From Bettongia penicillata ogilbyi (lineage: Eukaryota > Chordata > Mammalia > Diprotodontia > Potoroidae): DNA of 64,000 nucleotides. Shown piece after piece: positions 11,901 to 23,594 of the stretch. Every line of letters begins with the position of its first letter. Position 1 is the first letter of the stretch. The position numbers and the translations under genes are program-made. The stretch is from assembly GCA_023548195.1 (NCBI GenBank), contig JAJHZJ010000251.1:2084759-2148758 (forward strand), read 5' to 3'. The notes beneath the pieces were generated by a model that saw only the letters and a list, made by a program, of their open reading frames with translations, ran no database searches and was not told the DNA's origin.

Positions 11901-12254
11901 AAGAAATTTTTCTAAGACTAAATTATGGACAAGTTGATATCTGACCCTTGGAACAAATTCCATCATTGGTGTAAATAATAAAAATCCTTGAAGTATTAGC
12001 CTTGGTGAACTTCTTAAATGGAATATTTTAAGGTAATAAGGAAGGGACACAGTGATCATAAATCAATATGTGTTAAATAAGAAAAAAAGTCATTTCAAAC
12101 TAATCTCTTTTTCCAAAGAAATGCATTAGAAATATTTTGTTTGTATTCCAGCAAAGTATTTGACAAAATGTCTAATCACATAGTTATGGAAGTGATGGAG
12201 AAATGTGGCTTGGGAGAATGCGGTTTTGAGTAGGTTTAGAATTGGTTGTGCATT

Positions 12255-12420
12255 CCTAAAAGTTAAGTCAAGACAACAAGCATTTACTAAGATTCTACTA
12301 TATGCTAGGCACATTACTAAATGCTAAGGATACCACACACACACACACAAACAAAAACAGTTCCTCAATGAAATTCACAGTTTAGTGGGAAAAAAAAACA
12401 ACACAGTATTAATTAAAGGA
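12255..12420 (-). mobile_element. L2 LINE 3' end
   Basis: The sequence 'acaacaagcatttactaaga' followed by 'ctatatgctaggcac' is the reverse complement of the conserved L2 terminus. A (CA)n of about 9 units (12333-12350) interrupts it. Confidence 0.75.
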
Positions 12421-13064
12421 GCAGCATCAACATGGAGGGAGGTCATTGGTAATGTGCAACAGATTTATGTTATCAGCCCTATTCAACATTATTTTAAATC
12501 ATTCCTCATTGAATTCATTGTTGATATTTCAAATTCTGATGCATTGTTTATAGCATGACCTTTATGTCTAGCAAACCTTTTTATGAAAAAGAGGAGATGA
12601 GGTTGTTTTGGCTTGGATTTTTCTTATTGATTCCAAGTCATCTTTTAAGGTTTACTTCTTACATTTCTAAATGCTTACAACACATCTGTTTAATTATCTG
12701 TCACAGAATTTACTTGGGTATTCACATTACAAGTTTGCTAGTAGGTGCTCCACTGAAGTCATACTCTAATGATTCATCATTATTTGGAGAAGACTCTGTG
12801 CTCTTTAGAAAATAGATTTATTTTTGAAATATATTTTATGTTTCAAGTTTTTTTAAATTATTTTTTTATTTCCTTTTATAACAACCTCTGCTTAACAGAA
12901 CTCCCTCCTTACCCTATCACTTGAAATAAAAACTTTCTTGTAATAAAGAAAGCATTTAAACAACCAAAAACAATTGTTACTGTAGACACGTGTGGAAAAG
13001 CATACATTTTCTGTCCCCAAATGCCCTAGATTTGAGCCAAGAAGAAGGAGATTTTTTGGTTTAG
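12421..13064. other. Unassigned stretch
   Basis: No gene. An open frame of 86 codons at 12555-12815 has no recognised domain and no support from codon pattern or neighbours. Confidence 0.5.
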
Positions 13065-15085
13065 TATTTTATTTTTCTTCAATTACATGTAAAAACAATT
13101 TTAACATTCATATTTAAAACTTTGAATTCCAAGTTCTCTCCTTTCATCCTTCCCCACCCTCCACATTGAGAAGGCAAGCAATTCAATGAAGTTTTTACAT
13201 GGGTAGTCATGCTAAACATATTTCCATATTAGTCATGCTGTGAAAGAAAACATAAAAAATAAAAAAAAATAAAGTAAAAGAAGAGTTACGCTTCAATCTG
13301 TTTTTAGATACCATCAGTTCTTTCTTTGGACACAGATAGCATTTTATATCACAAGTCCTTCAGAGTTGTTTGAGATCATAGCATTGTTGTGAGTAGCTAA
13401 GCGGTCCACCACTGATTATCTTACAATATTGCTGTTACTTTGTCACAGTACATGTCACTTTGCATCAACTTCTGTAAGTCTCTCCAGGTTTTTGTGAGAA
13501 CATCCTGCTCATTATTTCTTTAGTGGAATAATATTCCATCACAATCACATACCACAATTTATTCCGCCATTCCCCAATTGATTGACATCCCTTCAATTTC
13601 CAATTCTTTGCCACCAGAAAAGAGCTGCTATAAATATTTTTGTACATATAATTCCTTTTCCTTTTCAAAATTTCTTTATGATGCGGACCTATTAGTGGAA
13701 TTGCTAGGTCAAAAGGTATCCATAGATTTATAGCCCTTTGGATAGAGTTCCAAATTTCTCTACAGAATGGTTGAATGAGGTCACAGCTCCACCAACAGTG
13801 CATTAATGTCTCATTTTTCCCACATCCCTTCCAAATTTCCTCATTTACTTTTCTGTCCTATTGGCCAATATGGCCAATTGGCCATATTGGTATGAGGTAG
13901 GACCTCATAATTGTTTAAATTTGAATTTCTCTGATCAGTCATGATTCAGAGTACTTTTTCATACGTTTATTGATAGTTTTTGTTACATCATCTGAAAACT
14001 GTTCATCTTTTGATAATTTGTCAACTGGCAAATGGCTCTTGTTTTTACAGATTTGACTAAGTTTTCTACATGTTTGAGAAATGAAGTCTTTATTAAAGAA
14101 ACACTTCAATTTGTTTTTTCCACAGTTAGGATTGATAACTATACTTCCCTCCCTTCCTCTGTCCTATTCTGCCCTTCCCCCTTCATTTATTCTATTCTCT
14201 GTCATTTTACTCTGTCTCTCTTCAAAACTGTTTTGCTTGAGACTACCCCCTCCATCAATCTGCCCTTCATTCTATCATGCCCTTATCAAATTCCCCTCCT
14301 AATTTCCTGTTGGGTAAGATGGATGTCTATATCTATTTGAGGCAGTATGTTTTTCTCTCTTTGATCCAATTCTGATGAGAGGTTTACTCCCTCCTTCTCA
14401 CCTCCTGTATATTCCCCTCTACTATAAAAACTTTTTATTATCTCTTTTTCCATTTGGCCAATTCTTCTTCCCATTAGGTTTTTTTTGTACCACTTTTACC
14501 ATTTAACCCAACCAGTTTCTTAAGGTATTATTTTCAATATTTGTTGTGTCTCTTTTACCAAGCTGTTCACTCATTTTTCATGATTTTCTTGCATCATTTT
14601 CATTTCTATTTCCCATTTTTTCCTTTTCCTCTCTTGATTTTCAAAATCTTTTTTGAGCCTTTCCCCATCATGAGACCAATTCATACTTCTCTTTGAGGCT
14701 TTGGAAATAGAAACTTTGACTTTATTATCTTCTGAGTTTGTAGTTTGGTTCTCCTTGTGAACGTAGTAACTTTCTATGGTCAGAAAATTTTTTCTGTTGT
14801 TTTCTCATTTTCCCAGTGTATTTATTTACTTTTAAATCTTTGTTAAAATAGGGCTCTGCTTCATGTTGGAGGGTACACTGTCCCAAACTGCAGGTGTTTT
14901 CAGAGACACTTGTAGGGACCTCTAAGTTTTCAGTTCTTCCAAGATATTGTGATCTAAGGAGAAGTGTTTACTATCTCCTTGACTATTCTCTGGTCTGTGA
15001 GTGATCACAAGCACTCTTTTCTGTACAACAATTGTGAAGAGTTTCCTGGCTTCACTGTGGCTCACAAGTTCTGTTATACCTATCT
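13065..15085 (-). mobile_element. Old L1 with most of ORF2 deleted
   Basis: On the minus strand: 5'UTR-like sequence (15085 to about 14830), an ORF1 relic with its coiled-coil part (about 14830-14470), a purine-rich inter-ORF segment (about 14470-14125), then directly the last third of ORF2 (about 14110 to 13465) and 3'UTR to 13065. Roughly 3 kb of ORF2, including endonuclease and the RT core, is missing. The join at about 14105-14125 is the same as in the element at 58124-59480. All frames are broken apart from the ORF2 C-terminal segment. No clear TSD found. Confidence 0.8.
13465..13803 (-). pseudogene. L1 ORF2 C-terminal relic (112 codons open)
   Basis: Open segment of the old L1 ORF2. 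It begins inside the cysteine-rich motif (here MHCWWSC, corresponding to H-x4-C of CX3CX7HX4C), then the conserved 'IPFDLAIPLIG' block, 'MYKNIYSSSFLVAKNWK', and 'QSIGEWRNKLWYVIVMEYY'. This region of ORF2p follows the RT domain and binds nucleic acid. No start codon of its own; a fragment only. Confidence 0.88.
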
Positions 15086-15094
15086 ACTCATCCT

Positions 15095-15141
15095 TCCATC
15101 CATCCATCCATCCATCCATCCATCCATCCATCCATCCATCC

Positions 15142-15197
<56 letters not shown>

Positions 15198-15245
15198 GTC
15201 TGTCTGTCTGTCTGTCTGTTGGTCTATCTATCTATCTATCTTTCT
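15095..15245. repeat. Compound tetranucleotide microsatellite
   Basis: Three related tetramers in sequence: (CCAT)n at about 15095-15143, (CTAT)n at 15144-15192, (CTGT)n at 15195-15219 and again (CTAT)n to 15245. Each block differs from the next by single-base changes. Confidence 0.95.
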
Positions 15246-15859
15246 AGAGATATGAGTGAGTGTGTATATGTGGTGCATATAAATCTATATGTATATATCT
15301 ATATATGTGTGCTTGCCTGAATGTATGTATATATGCATGTGTATTATATTTGGATATGTATTTATATGTATATATCTATACATTTATATATTCATATGTG
15401 TTTCAGAATTCCTCATATTTGTTTCTTCTTTCTTTTTTAAAACATTAAAAATACTCTATTCCACAGTTTGAAAAATATTATTTTCATTCCAATATACTTA
15501 ATAAAGTCTACTCCACTTTCCTCAGGATTAAATGTGAATGTTATAGTCTGTTTTTCACCTAGTTATAAAAACAAATTTTTAGCTTTTTATTTCATAAACA
15601 TCAAACTTCAACATTTTCCTGTTATGAAACTACTTCATGTCTCACCATGTTAATATGCATTAAGTTGGTTAATGAGCAAGTGGCTTTTATTTGTTTTAAA
15701 TAAACAAGAATTTTAAACATCAATAACACTGAAATGGTTTGGCTATATAAGATGTGCAAATTAGGTTGATTTCTAAAACCTCAGACCAAACTCAGTCTCA
15801 GCTGCTCAGTTTGCTTTTCTGCTAGGCACTGTAATTATAAAGCCAAAAACATTTCTACC
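15246..15859. other. Unassigned, TA/TG-rich on the left
   Basis: About 15255-15400 is a degenerate (TATG)n stretch. No gene or repeat recognised from 15400 to 15859. Confidence 0.5.
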
Positions 15860-16075
15860 TTCAGTAAACTTGCATTCTATTGGAGGGAATATGTGTTTGT
15901 GTTGACAAAATACTTGAAAGATATATTTTTTTTCCTCAGGCAACAGGGAGGGGGTTATTAGCAATAAAACAAGGATCAGGAAAGGTAGGATTCCAAGAGG
16001 CAGAAGTGAAAGCAATGTGCAATCCAAGTATGGAGGACAAGTTATCCAAAGGCTTGAAAGCAGACTATTAAATAT
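15860..16075 (-). mobile_element. L2 LINE 3' region, antisense
   Basis: The order 'cattctattggagggaatat', 'caggaaaggtaggattccaa' and 'gcagaagtgaaagcaatgtg' is the reverse complement of the L2 3' region and end of ORF2. No coding frame. Confidence 0.6.
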
Positions 16076-16089
16076 TGTGAACTGTAACA

Positions 16090-17680
16090 GGTTTCAAGTT
16101 CTCTGTAAGCATTTGGGCTGTATGGACAGAATATCAAAGTGGTATTCTCTGTGGTACGATTTGCAATTTAGCTTGAGAGAGGAACCCATTGTCTGGTACC
16201 TTATTCTTTCATGTAATCCTAAGAATCTTCCAAAGACCATTCAGATGTAATCAGTTTGATGATATGGGTAGACTGGCATACAGTAGGCATACAATAATGA
16301 AGTTAGAATGATGGCTCTGTGGACCTTTAATGTGATAGGCAACCTAATACCTCTTCTGTCCCACATTTTGTTTTGAAGCCTCTCAAATACTGAGCTAACT
16401 GACAATGCATGCGTGAATCTCATCATCTGTGTGGATTTCCCTGCAAAGTACATGGCCAAAGTAAATGAACTATCCTACAGCATTCTTGATATTGATTGTC
16501 AGGTCAAAATTAGCATAAGCATCAGAAAATAAATCCATACTTGTTGTTGTAACAACAAGCACCCTGGAACCCAGCATGATCTGCTGGCATAGTTTTTTAG
16601 ATCTACTTTTCTAAAAGGAAAGCAACTTTTTAAGGTAAGGGGTCAACAATCACTTTAATCAAATATATATCATTTACTTAGTTCAGGGGAAAAATTCAGC
16701 ACCCTGAACTTTGGAGAAAATACAAATGGAAATTACAAGTAGAAATTACAAACAGAAAGACCAACAGACAGGACTTCCAACTGCTTGACCATAGACAATA
16801 CATACATCATTACCAAAGGGAGAAGCACCAACATCTGTGTTTTCAAAGTTTAAGGGCTCCTTTATGGCTACCCAGAGTCTTTTCTGGCCTAATCACACAA
16901 ACACTCTTCCAATGATTTGAGTCCCAAAGCAAAACTTCACCTCAGAGTACACACATACACATATGTACATCTACATATATATGAAGATAGATGGATAGAT
17001 AGATACACACATTTTTCAGAGATGGAGGGCACCATGATCCTCATGACCCACTTGCCTTATTAGCAATTAACTAAAGATGTAGGCCTTCATACAAAACAAA
17101 CCTCCCTTAATTAAGCTTCCTTAATGACTACACCTGAGGTCTATTAATGGATAGGGAAGACTTTTAACTCCCATTTTAGTTGTATCTCAGCCTTACAAGT
17201 TGCATTGAATTCATAATCACCTGTAAACAAAAAGTCATATACCAGTGTGTCTTCTCTTTTACTCTTGGATTGTAGTATTTTGAAGTTAAATAATTTACCA
17301 TATGTGAGTTAGTTGACCTTGATGCTTTTTTTCTCCCTGTTGCTGAAAATATCATGCTAAAAAGCATGGGAGCAAGCACATAGCCCTACTTCACTCCATT
17401 TGTGACTGGGAAAGTATGAGAGCATTGTCCATTATTCAGAACACATATGAGAATGATGAAATTCTCCTAGTAACCAAATTTCCCCATTATCTTCCACAAG
17501 CCTTCATGAATTGTGGAACAAAGGCTCTCGTCAGGTTAAGGAACATTGTGTACAGATCTCTCTTCTGCTTCTAGAATTCCTCCTGCACATATCAGACAGC
17601 ACTCATCATGTCAAATACTCATTGGCTCTTTCTGAAACCACACATGCTCTCTGGTAGATAACCATTTTTCCAACTTGATA
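16090..17680 (-). mobile_element. RTE-like non-LTR retrotransposon relic, split by an insertion
   Basis: Minus-strand translation gives a degenerate reverse transcriptase. From about 17640 leftwards: CGFRKS-type start, DLYTMFLNLTRAF (the F/Y-x-D-L-x-x-A-F block), a 'NGV(K)QG.VLAP' block near 17380 and MLAPMLFSMIFSA; then, after a 632-bp insertion (16539-17170), MDLFSDAYANFDLTIN, a 'FIYFG..L.REIHTDDEI' block and 'AIILTSLLYA'. Motif order fits a non-LTR RT of an RTE-related family, different from the BovB-like element at 38.4 kb. I could not assign the clade. Many stops; dead. The 5' part is missing. Confidence 0.72.
16539..17170. mobile_element. 632-bp unclassified insertion inside the RTE-like relic
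   Basis: Bounded by CCAT on both sides (16535-16538 and 17171-17174); removing it rejoins the RT frame (..AEIQLK then MDLFSDAY..). The inside starts with an 18-base near-palindrome around 16541 and holds a CA/TA/GATA stretch at about 16952-17011. It has no coding frame. It could be a solo LTR or a non-autonomous element, but it does not have TG...CA ends at the points defined by the RT break, and I see no inverted terminal repeats. Confidence 0.65.
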
Positions 17681-17756
17681 TAACCACTATAACAATATAT
17701 TTAGTGTGAAACAAAGCATCATTTTAAAATGATCATTGATTTTTATAATTTCAAGT

Positions 17757-17810
17757 GATAAGCATTTATTAGAAACCTATTAGATGCCAGGAGTTGTGCT
17801 AATTAGAATG
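17757..17810 (-). mobile_element. Short L2 3' terminus
   Basis: 'gataagcatttattagaaac' followed by 'gatgccagg' and 'ttgtgctaa' is the antisense of the L2 terminal block. Confidence 0.6.
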
Positions 17811-17834
17811 ATTTGTTAAATGTTATTATTTGAT

Positions 17835-18235
17835 TATTGCTAAATTTTCATTTTCTTTGGAAACTGTTCATACCTTTTGATTACCAATTAGGAAATGACT
17901 TTAAATCTTATATTTCTGTCAATTCCATATATTCTTATATATTAACTTTTCATCTGATAAATATAATGCAAAGATTTTTTTCCAATTTCCAAAGAATTTT
18001 TTTCCAGTTCTTATACTAGCTACATTCATTTTTTTCTTGCTAATGCTTTGAAAGTGTATACAATTGAAAGTATTTCCTTGTTAATGATTGTTCATTTCTT
18101 TCCTCATTTCATATTCTTGCCATATTGACATTTGTAAGTTACCTATTTCCATTTTTTTTAATTGACAGAATTGTTTTTATATTTAGATCGTATATCTTGA
18201 CTGTTTTCTCTTAAAATCTCTCTCTGTAGAGCAAA
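17835..18235 (-). mobile_element. Old L1 ORF2 fragment
   Basis: Antisense of the L1 ORF2 segment upstream of the cysteine motif. 'ttgattaccaattaggaaat' and 'gcaaagatttttttccaatt' follow the same order as the young L1 at about 48050-48180. No open frame. Ends near a block equivalent to 'atgcctaaatc' at about 18183. Confidence 0.55.
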
Positions 18236-19379
18236 AGCTCTGGAAATTTGAAACAAACATTACAACTTTGAGAATGGACTCAGTGACAAATTGAATGCAT
18301 ATAACTAATGGATGAGACTGCCTGAACCTGGAAAGACTCATCCATACTTGGGCTATAGAGTCATTCACTATTGGTACACAGAAACCCTTCAAGACAGAAA
18401 CACTGTAAAAAGTTTGTGATATGCCTCAGTGGAGGAAAACATCATTGAAATCAAGATCCTTAAGGAACTGAAGTTTTTTCTTGTTGGGATCTATACTTTG
18501 CTCCTTTCTGAAAATCTTCCTATCTTTAACTTTTTGGGCATTTTGTTTCCAATGATTTCTTCAATCTGTAATTTTATATTCATATCTCTCAATTGCAGTA
18601 GAATCCTGGGATGAATTTTATCTGAACAAAAGATTTGACCTCAGTGTTTGGCACTTAGTGTGCACTATAGAGGCTTGTTGGATGATTGTGGACAGTTTGA
18701 TTTTAAGATTTCTCAGTTCTTTGCTATTATTTTCCAGTCAATAATTATTTTTAATCTTGCTTATTCAATTTTTCCAGCTTAAATATACATGCATATACAT
18801 ATATGTACATATATATGTATAATATGTATATAGGGAGAGATAAAGAGATAGATCAAAGAAAACTCAATAATTGTATTAGTGATCTTTTCTTTTTGTCATC
18901 CATCAATACTATATCATCTTTCCCAAATAGTGGTTCTGATCCTTGTTTTGTCTTGCTCTGAACAGAGTTTAAAAATAATCACAGAAATATTTTTGTTTAA
19001 TTGTCATTTTTTTCACTCTTTCCAGATTGTGATAGGGTTGAGCTTTTCTGAAACTATCCTGACAGACTTCTTTTGTTCTCTTTACACATTAAATTTTCAC
19101 TGAAGCTACTAAGGATGATTCTGCCCAATGGCTATCAGGAGGCTCAACTAATCTGTACAAGAATTTTTATGCATCTATGTCTTAATTTTGGTCCTTTTTG
19201 TTGGAGAATCCTTCTGAAGAGGAGAAAGTTAGAAGATTTATGTTAATTCTATGAGTCACTAATTCAGTGATTCAAACATTTCCTGTGGCTAACTATATAA
19301 ATTACACAACTCATTCAATCTTCAAGACTCATTCTGCCTTGATAAAGTCTTAACCACCATAAAAGTTAGTGTATGCTTT
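18236..19379. other. Mostly unassigned
   Basis: A short L2-type terminus may lie at about 18630-18690 ('tttggcacttagtgtgcac'). A TA-rich low-complexity stretch lies at about 18780-18835. No gene supported. Confidence 0.45.
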
Positions 19380-19745
19380 AATCTTTTATCACCTGGAAGA
19401 GGAAGGGGTGGTAATCTTGTTCTACTTGGCCTCAGAAGGTAGAACTTGGAGCAATGAGTGAAAGTTACAAAGAGGAAAAATTAGTCTGGATGTAAGGAAA
19501 ACAATTCTGAACAAGCAGAACTGTCCAGAAGTTGAATGGGCTGCCTCAAAAATAGATTCTCCTTTAGAGGCTCGATAGTATGAATGCAATGCCAATTGTT
19601 GGGTACATTGTAGGATGGGTTTTTTAAGGTATTGGTTGCAGTAGATGGTCTCTGAGGTACCTTCCATCATTGAAACCCTAGGTTGCTATGATTGATTCTG
19701 TGAAAGTCACATTTTGTGACAATTGAATCTGAAAATGGATCTTGT
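19380..19745 (+). mobile_element. CR1/L3 LINE 3' end
   Basis: Plus-strand order fits the CR1/L3 end: 'gttctacttggcctcagaag', 'aaggaaaacaattctgaaca', 'aatgggctgcctcaaaaa', 'atggtctctgaggtacc' and a terminal 'gattgattctgtga', the octamer-like CR1 terminus. These are the reverse of pieces seen at 8695-9010 and 44740-45075. Non-coding end region. Confidence 0.7.
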
Positions 19746-22014
19746 CTTATGGGAAGTATTTGTCAAGGTCATGGTGACTCAGTATTAAAAATTATCTAAA
19801 CCTTAAAAAAACAAATTTCCTTTTCTTCCCTATACAAGTCAGATGGTCATTTCTACTGGATTCTGGTAACTTTTTTAAGAAATTCTTACTATTTCTCATT
19901 CCTCTTGTCCTTTGAAGTTCAGCATTTGTTTTCAACAACTGCCCCCATTCAAACTCATCTTTTCTTCTCACCATTTAACCCACATAAGTAATAGTGTGCT
20001 ATTTATGCTTTGTTGCTACCTTCTAAGCTATGCACCCACTGTTCCTTTTCCAGGTTCAATACTACTCTTTTCACTCTATTGCTTACCTTTGTCAATTTCC
20101 CACTGTTTTTCTCTGACAGCCTACTGTTTGTTGTTTCATGGTAGTTTTCAACATCCACCCAGGCAACCAATGCTGTCAACCTACTTATCTCAGAGATGTA
20201 AGAGCCCAAAAACACAGTTTTGTACTACCCTTGAGATCAGAGACTATTTGTGTTCCTGCTCATTAAAATAAAGTTCTAAAGTCCATTTTAGGTCAAATCA
20301 GTTATTTTTAGGTAGTAACTTAATACTTATTATTTACTCTTCAATCATTAATGTATCTCTACATAATGAACATCCAATCATCCAGTTAGTAACAACAAAA
20401 ATTAAGAAGATAGATGAGTTGTTATAGGTGAGGGTGAGTGAGATATTTTATTGACAGATTCAACATAAGTAAAAAAAGTTAGACATTGACATATCATATG
20501 GTGATCTCTTTTTTTCTCTGAATTATCTTAGCATTTGTTTTCTGTCCAACATATTTGTCATTTACATACTTTCTCATATGCAAGAAAAGGAAAAATGAAA
20601 AAAATGCCCTTTGACAAAGAAATCCCACAATTAGGTATTAACTAACTTTTTACATCAGTCTATCTGTCTATATGTCTGCATGTATGTCACATATTTTTGT
20701 GCTTCCAGTTAGAGTATAACATCTTTGAAGCCAGTTAATATGGCTTCATTATCTTCATATCTGCTGTGTTGCCAAAAATACTACCTTTTAAAGATAGTTA
20801 ATCCTGTATCATAAGCATACTAATTAGTTATACACTTTCAATGCAAAAGTAAAAACAAAAATATCCACCCAGTACTCAGAAAGAAATAGAGATTTGTAAC
20901 AATGATTCATATGTATCTTAGCAGCCTTGCTTAGGCAGATAGAGGGCAAATGTTGAATAGCTGGTTTACAGATTGTCACTTGACTGCTCACAATAACAAA
21001 TATTTGCATAAGGATTGATGGAATTATGGTTCTCAGGGTGAGCCAAAGGAATAATGGAAAAATGCAGACACTATAATCATGCTCATGAATAGCCCTAGTT
21101 GATTTTTCCATAATAACCTCTTTGATAACTCATTCTAATTGTGCCTCCTCTTTTCCTTTTACTGAAGAGTGATTTGCTCCTTGCAATTCTATTTTTAAAT
21201 GGCAGAAAACTATCTAGAGACTACTTGGGAATATACTTCCAATACTTTCTAAACTTGAAATATATTTCTCTGTGATTTGCTCAGAGCAAAGTGATATTGT
21301 AGTTTTATTGAATGCTGCATAAATATTGCATAATATTCTTTATTAAGAGCACTATGCTCAAGGGATGAACTCATTCATGAAAAAGAGAAGCAGAGGAGTA
21401 AAGGACTTCCTTCTTTAGTGTTCCTCACAAGACCAAATAAATATTTCAAGAGACAGAGAACTTAGAATCACCAATCAAATAATCCAAAAATATTGATAGT
21501 CACAATATTGGGATATGCAATATATATATACTTATGGTAAATATTTTACTTGAGTCTCAAAAAAAGAAAGAAATCCCTCAGAAAAAAATGTAGATTCCTG
21601 TATAATTTGTAATTCCAGAAACATATAAAAATGAAACTTTTTGGGTACAGGTGTTTGCTTTTTCTATTTGAGAAGCAGTAACCATGGAAAATATATTAAA
21701 TTATATTATTTGAACTAAAAAAAGCATAATAAAACCTTTGGATTGACTGAAATCTAGTAGTTTAAAGAACAAATACTTTGAATAAATATGTCTGGGTAAA
21801 TAACTTAATGTAATGAAATATAACATATTCACATATAGTAGCTAAAAATAGTCAGCTAGGTTTCAAGACTAAGTGTCCCATTGTCAATTATAACAAAATG
21901 ATTCATGCTACATTTCTATGTGCAGTCAATGTTTTTGATATTTTCAGGGTGCTTGTCATTCTCAGAAAATAGAAGCTTCACTTTGGTAATAATTAATGCA
22001 AGCACAGCGAATAA
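19746..22014. other. Unassigned stretch
   Basis: No gene or repeat I can name. The longest frame, 119 codons at 19912-20271, begins with a long hydrophobic run and has no domain or neighbour support. An opposite-strand frame of 95 codons at 20824-21111 is equally unsupported. TA-rich spots occur at about 21520. Confidence 0.5.
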
Positions 22015-22260
22015 ACTATGAATACCCTTTCTCTAAGGTATTTCACAAACTGGGCATATATCTCAAAAAGATCAAAGAAAAAAAACAAAGGCGTGTTATG
22101 TATCAAAATATTCACAACTGCACTCTTTATGGTGGTAAAGAGTTAGAAAGAAGGGAGTGTCCATATATTGAGGTATGACTATTAAAGTCACCTTATGGTA
22201 TTTAAGTGTATTAAAATAATGTGCACTAAGAAATTATAAATACAAGGAATCCTGATGTTT
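22015..22260 (+). mobile_element. Very old L1 ORF2/3' end fragment
   Basis: The order 'ggcatatatctcaaaaagat', 'aaatattcacaactgcactc' and 'ggtggtaaagagttagaaag' parallels the L1 ORF2 C-terminal region (IAALF.VAKNW) and the terminal tail. All frames broken. Confidence 0.6.
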
Positions 22261-22261
22261 A

Positions 22262-22445
22262 GAGACTGAAGTGATTTCACCATCATCATTTGATCATCAA
22301 ATAGATCAATTTCATTTTACAGATAAGAAAGCTGATAGACAGAGAGATTAAGCAAATTGCCCAAACTCACACAAATAGAAAATGACAACTAGGATTTGAA
22401 CCCAGGTCATCTGATTCCAAATCTGATGTTCTTTCCACTGATCTA
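22262..22445 (-). mobile_element. MIR/CORE-SINE
   Basis: Antisense SINE with recognisable pieces 'attttacagataagaaagct', 'aagcaaattgcccaaactca' and 'ggatttgaacccaggtcatc', ending 'ttctttccactgatctat', the reverse of a tRNA-like head. Confidence 0.75.
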
Positions 22446-22469
22446 TTTCTATATTTGAGAGAGGGGTGA

Positions 22470-22680
22470 GGGGAAGAGACCACCTACCTGACCCTCCACT
22501 CCAAGAAGGGACCCAGGTACACACTCCTCTTTAGTTTATTTTTTAATATGTTGTTTTCCCTTATTAGATTATAAGCTCTTAGAGGACAGGGACTATCTTA
22601 TGCCTTTCTTTGTACTCCTTACACCTAACACAGTGTTTAGCAAATAGATAGCCTTTAATAAAATCTTATTGAATGACTTT
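22470..22680 (+). mobile_element. L2 LINE 3' end
   Basis: 'ttagattataagctcttaga' followed by 'ggacagggactatctt', 'acagtgtttagcaaatagat' and 'taataaaatcttattgaatg' is the conserved L2 terminal block, plus orientation. Confidence 0.85.
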
Positions 22681-22734
22681 CTGAACTTTATCAATGCTAT
22701 AATTAGCAGCATTTTAGACTTTATCAAAGACCAG

Positions 22735-23560
22735 AAAACTTGGAGTCATTTGTAATTCCTCCCTCTGGGTCAGTATCATGTCTTATCTGTTCACAGTTCT
22801 TCTCAACCTTGGATCCTGGAATGTACTCCTTCATAACCTCCACAGCTTAGAATCTCTAATTTCCACATCTTTTACATAAAACCATTTTCTTTCCTCTCAA
22901 CTTCTGGCCCCTCCCCAGTCCCTTCATCTTGCCATCATTTCCTCATATCTACTATGTATAAAATTGAATTTGTCCATATTTTCTTTTTTTTAATTATTTG
23001 AAAATTTTATTTATTTTCAGTGTTCTACGATCACTGCTATATAACTTAGACTTTTTTTCCCTCCCTTCCCCTCCCTCCCTGAGACAGCATACAGTTTTAT
23101 GTAGGTTTTACACATATATTCTATTAAATACATTTTCACCATAATCATGTTGCATAGAAGAATTAAAATGAATGGGAGAAATCATATAATAAACCAAAAC
23201 AAAATAAAATGATTTGCTACATTCTGTGACTGAATTCCATAGTTCTTTCTCTGGATGTGGAAGGCATTTTGCCTTAAAAGACCATTGGCAATTTTTTAAG
23301 TCCTTGCATTGCAATGAAATTCTAAGTCTACCACAAAAAATACTCCCACACTGTGGCTGTTGCTGTGTACAAAGTTTTCCTGATTCTGCTCCTTTCACTC
23401 AGCACCAGATCTTATAAATCTTTCCAGGTGTCTCTGAAATCTTCCTATAAAATCAAGTGTAAATTACTTGATAGTAAAGACTGTTTCTTTTTTGTCTTTG
23501 TAGCCCCAGCTCGTTCATAGCTGATGCTTGATAAATGCATAGTCAACAGCATTTGAATTG
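22735..23560 (+). mobile_element. L2 LINE relic interrupted by an L1 3' end
   Basis: Left part (22735-22983) reads L2 ORF2 to 3'UTR ('cttggagtcatttgtaattc', 'ggaatgtactccttcataac'). The L2 terminal block resumes at 23455-23560 ('gactgtttcttttttgtctt' then 'gatgcttgataaatgcatag'). The gap is filled by an antisense L1 tail (22984-23452). Confidence 0.65.
22984..23452 (-). mobile_element. 5'-truncated L1 3' end
   Basis: Antisense L1: the T-rich side at 22984 is the poly-A; it then reads 'gtgttctacgatcactgcta', the purine-rich 3'UTR in reverse ('tccctcccttcccctccctc') and the last ORF2 codons up to 23452. It matches 47050-47520 of the younger L1 in order. Only about 470 bases long. No clear TSD was found. 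Confidence 0.85.
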
Positions 23561-23594
23561 CCACAAGAAAATTCTTCTTCAGATTAACTGTCAG

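Noticed and set aside
15095..15245. CRISPR-like array
   Set aside because: Tandem tetramers without spacers in a vertebrate context.
14964..15320. Open frame rich in HPSI/YLSI repeats
   Set aside because: It is the translation of the tetranucleotide microsatellite.
19912..20271. 119-codon hydrophobic open frame
   Set aside because: Pyrimidine-rich DNA gives Leu/Phe/Ser-rich translations; no signal of a real protein.
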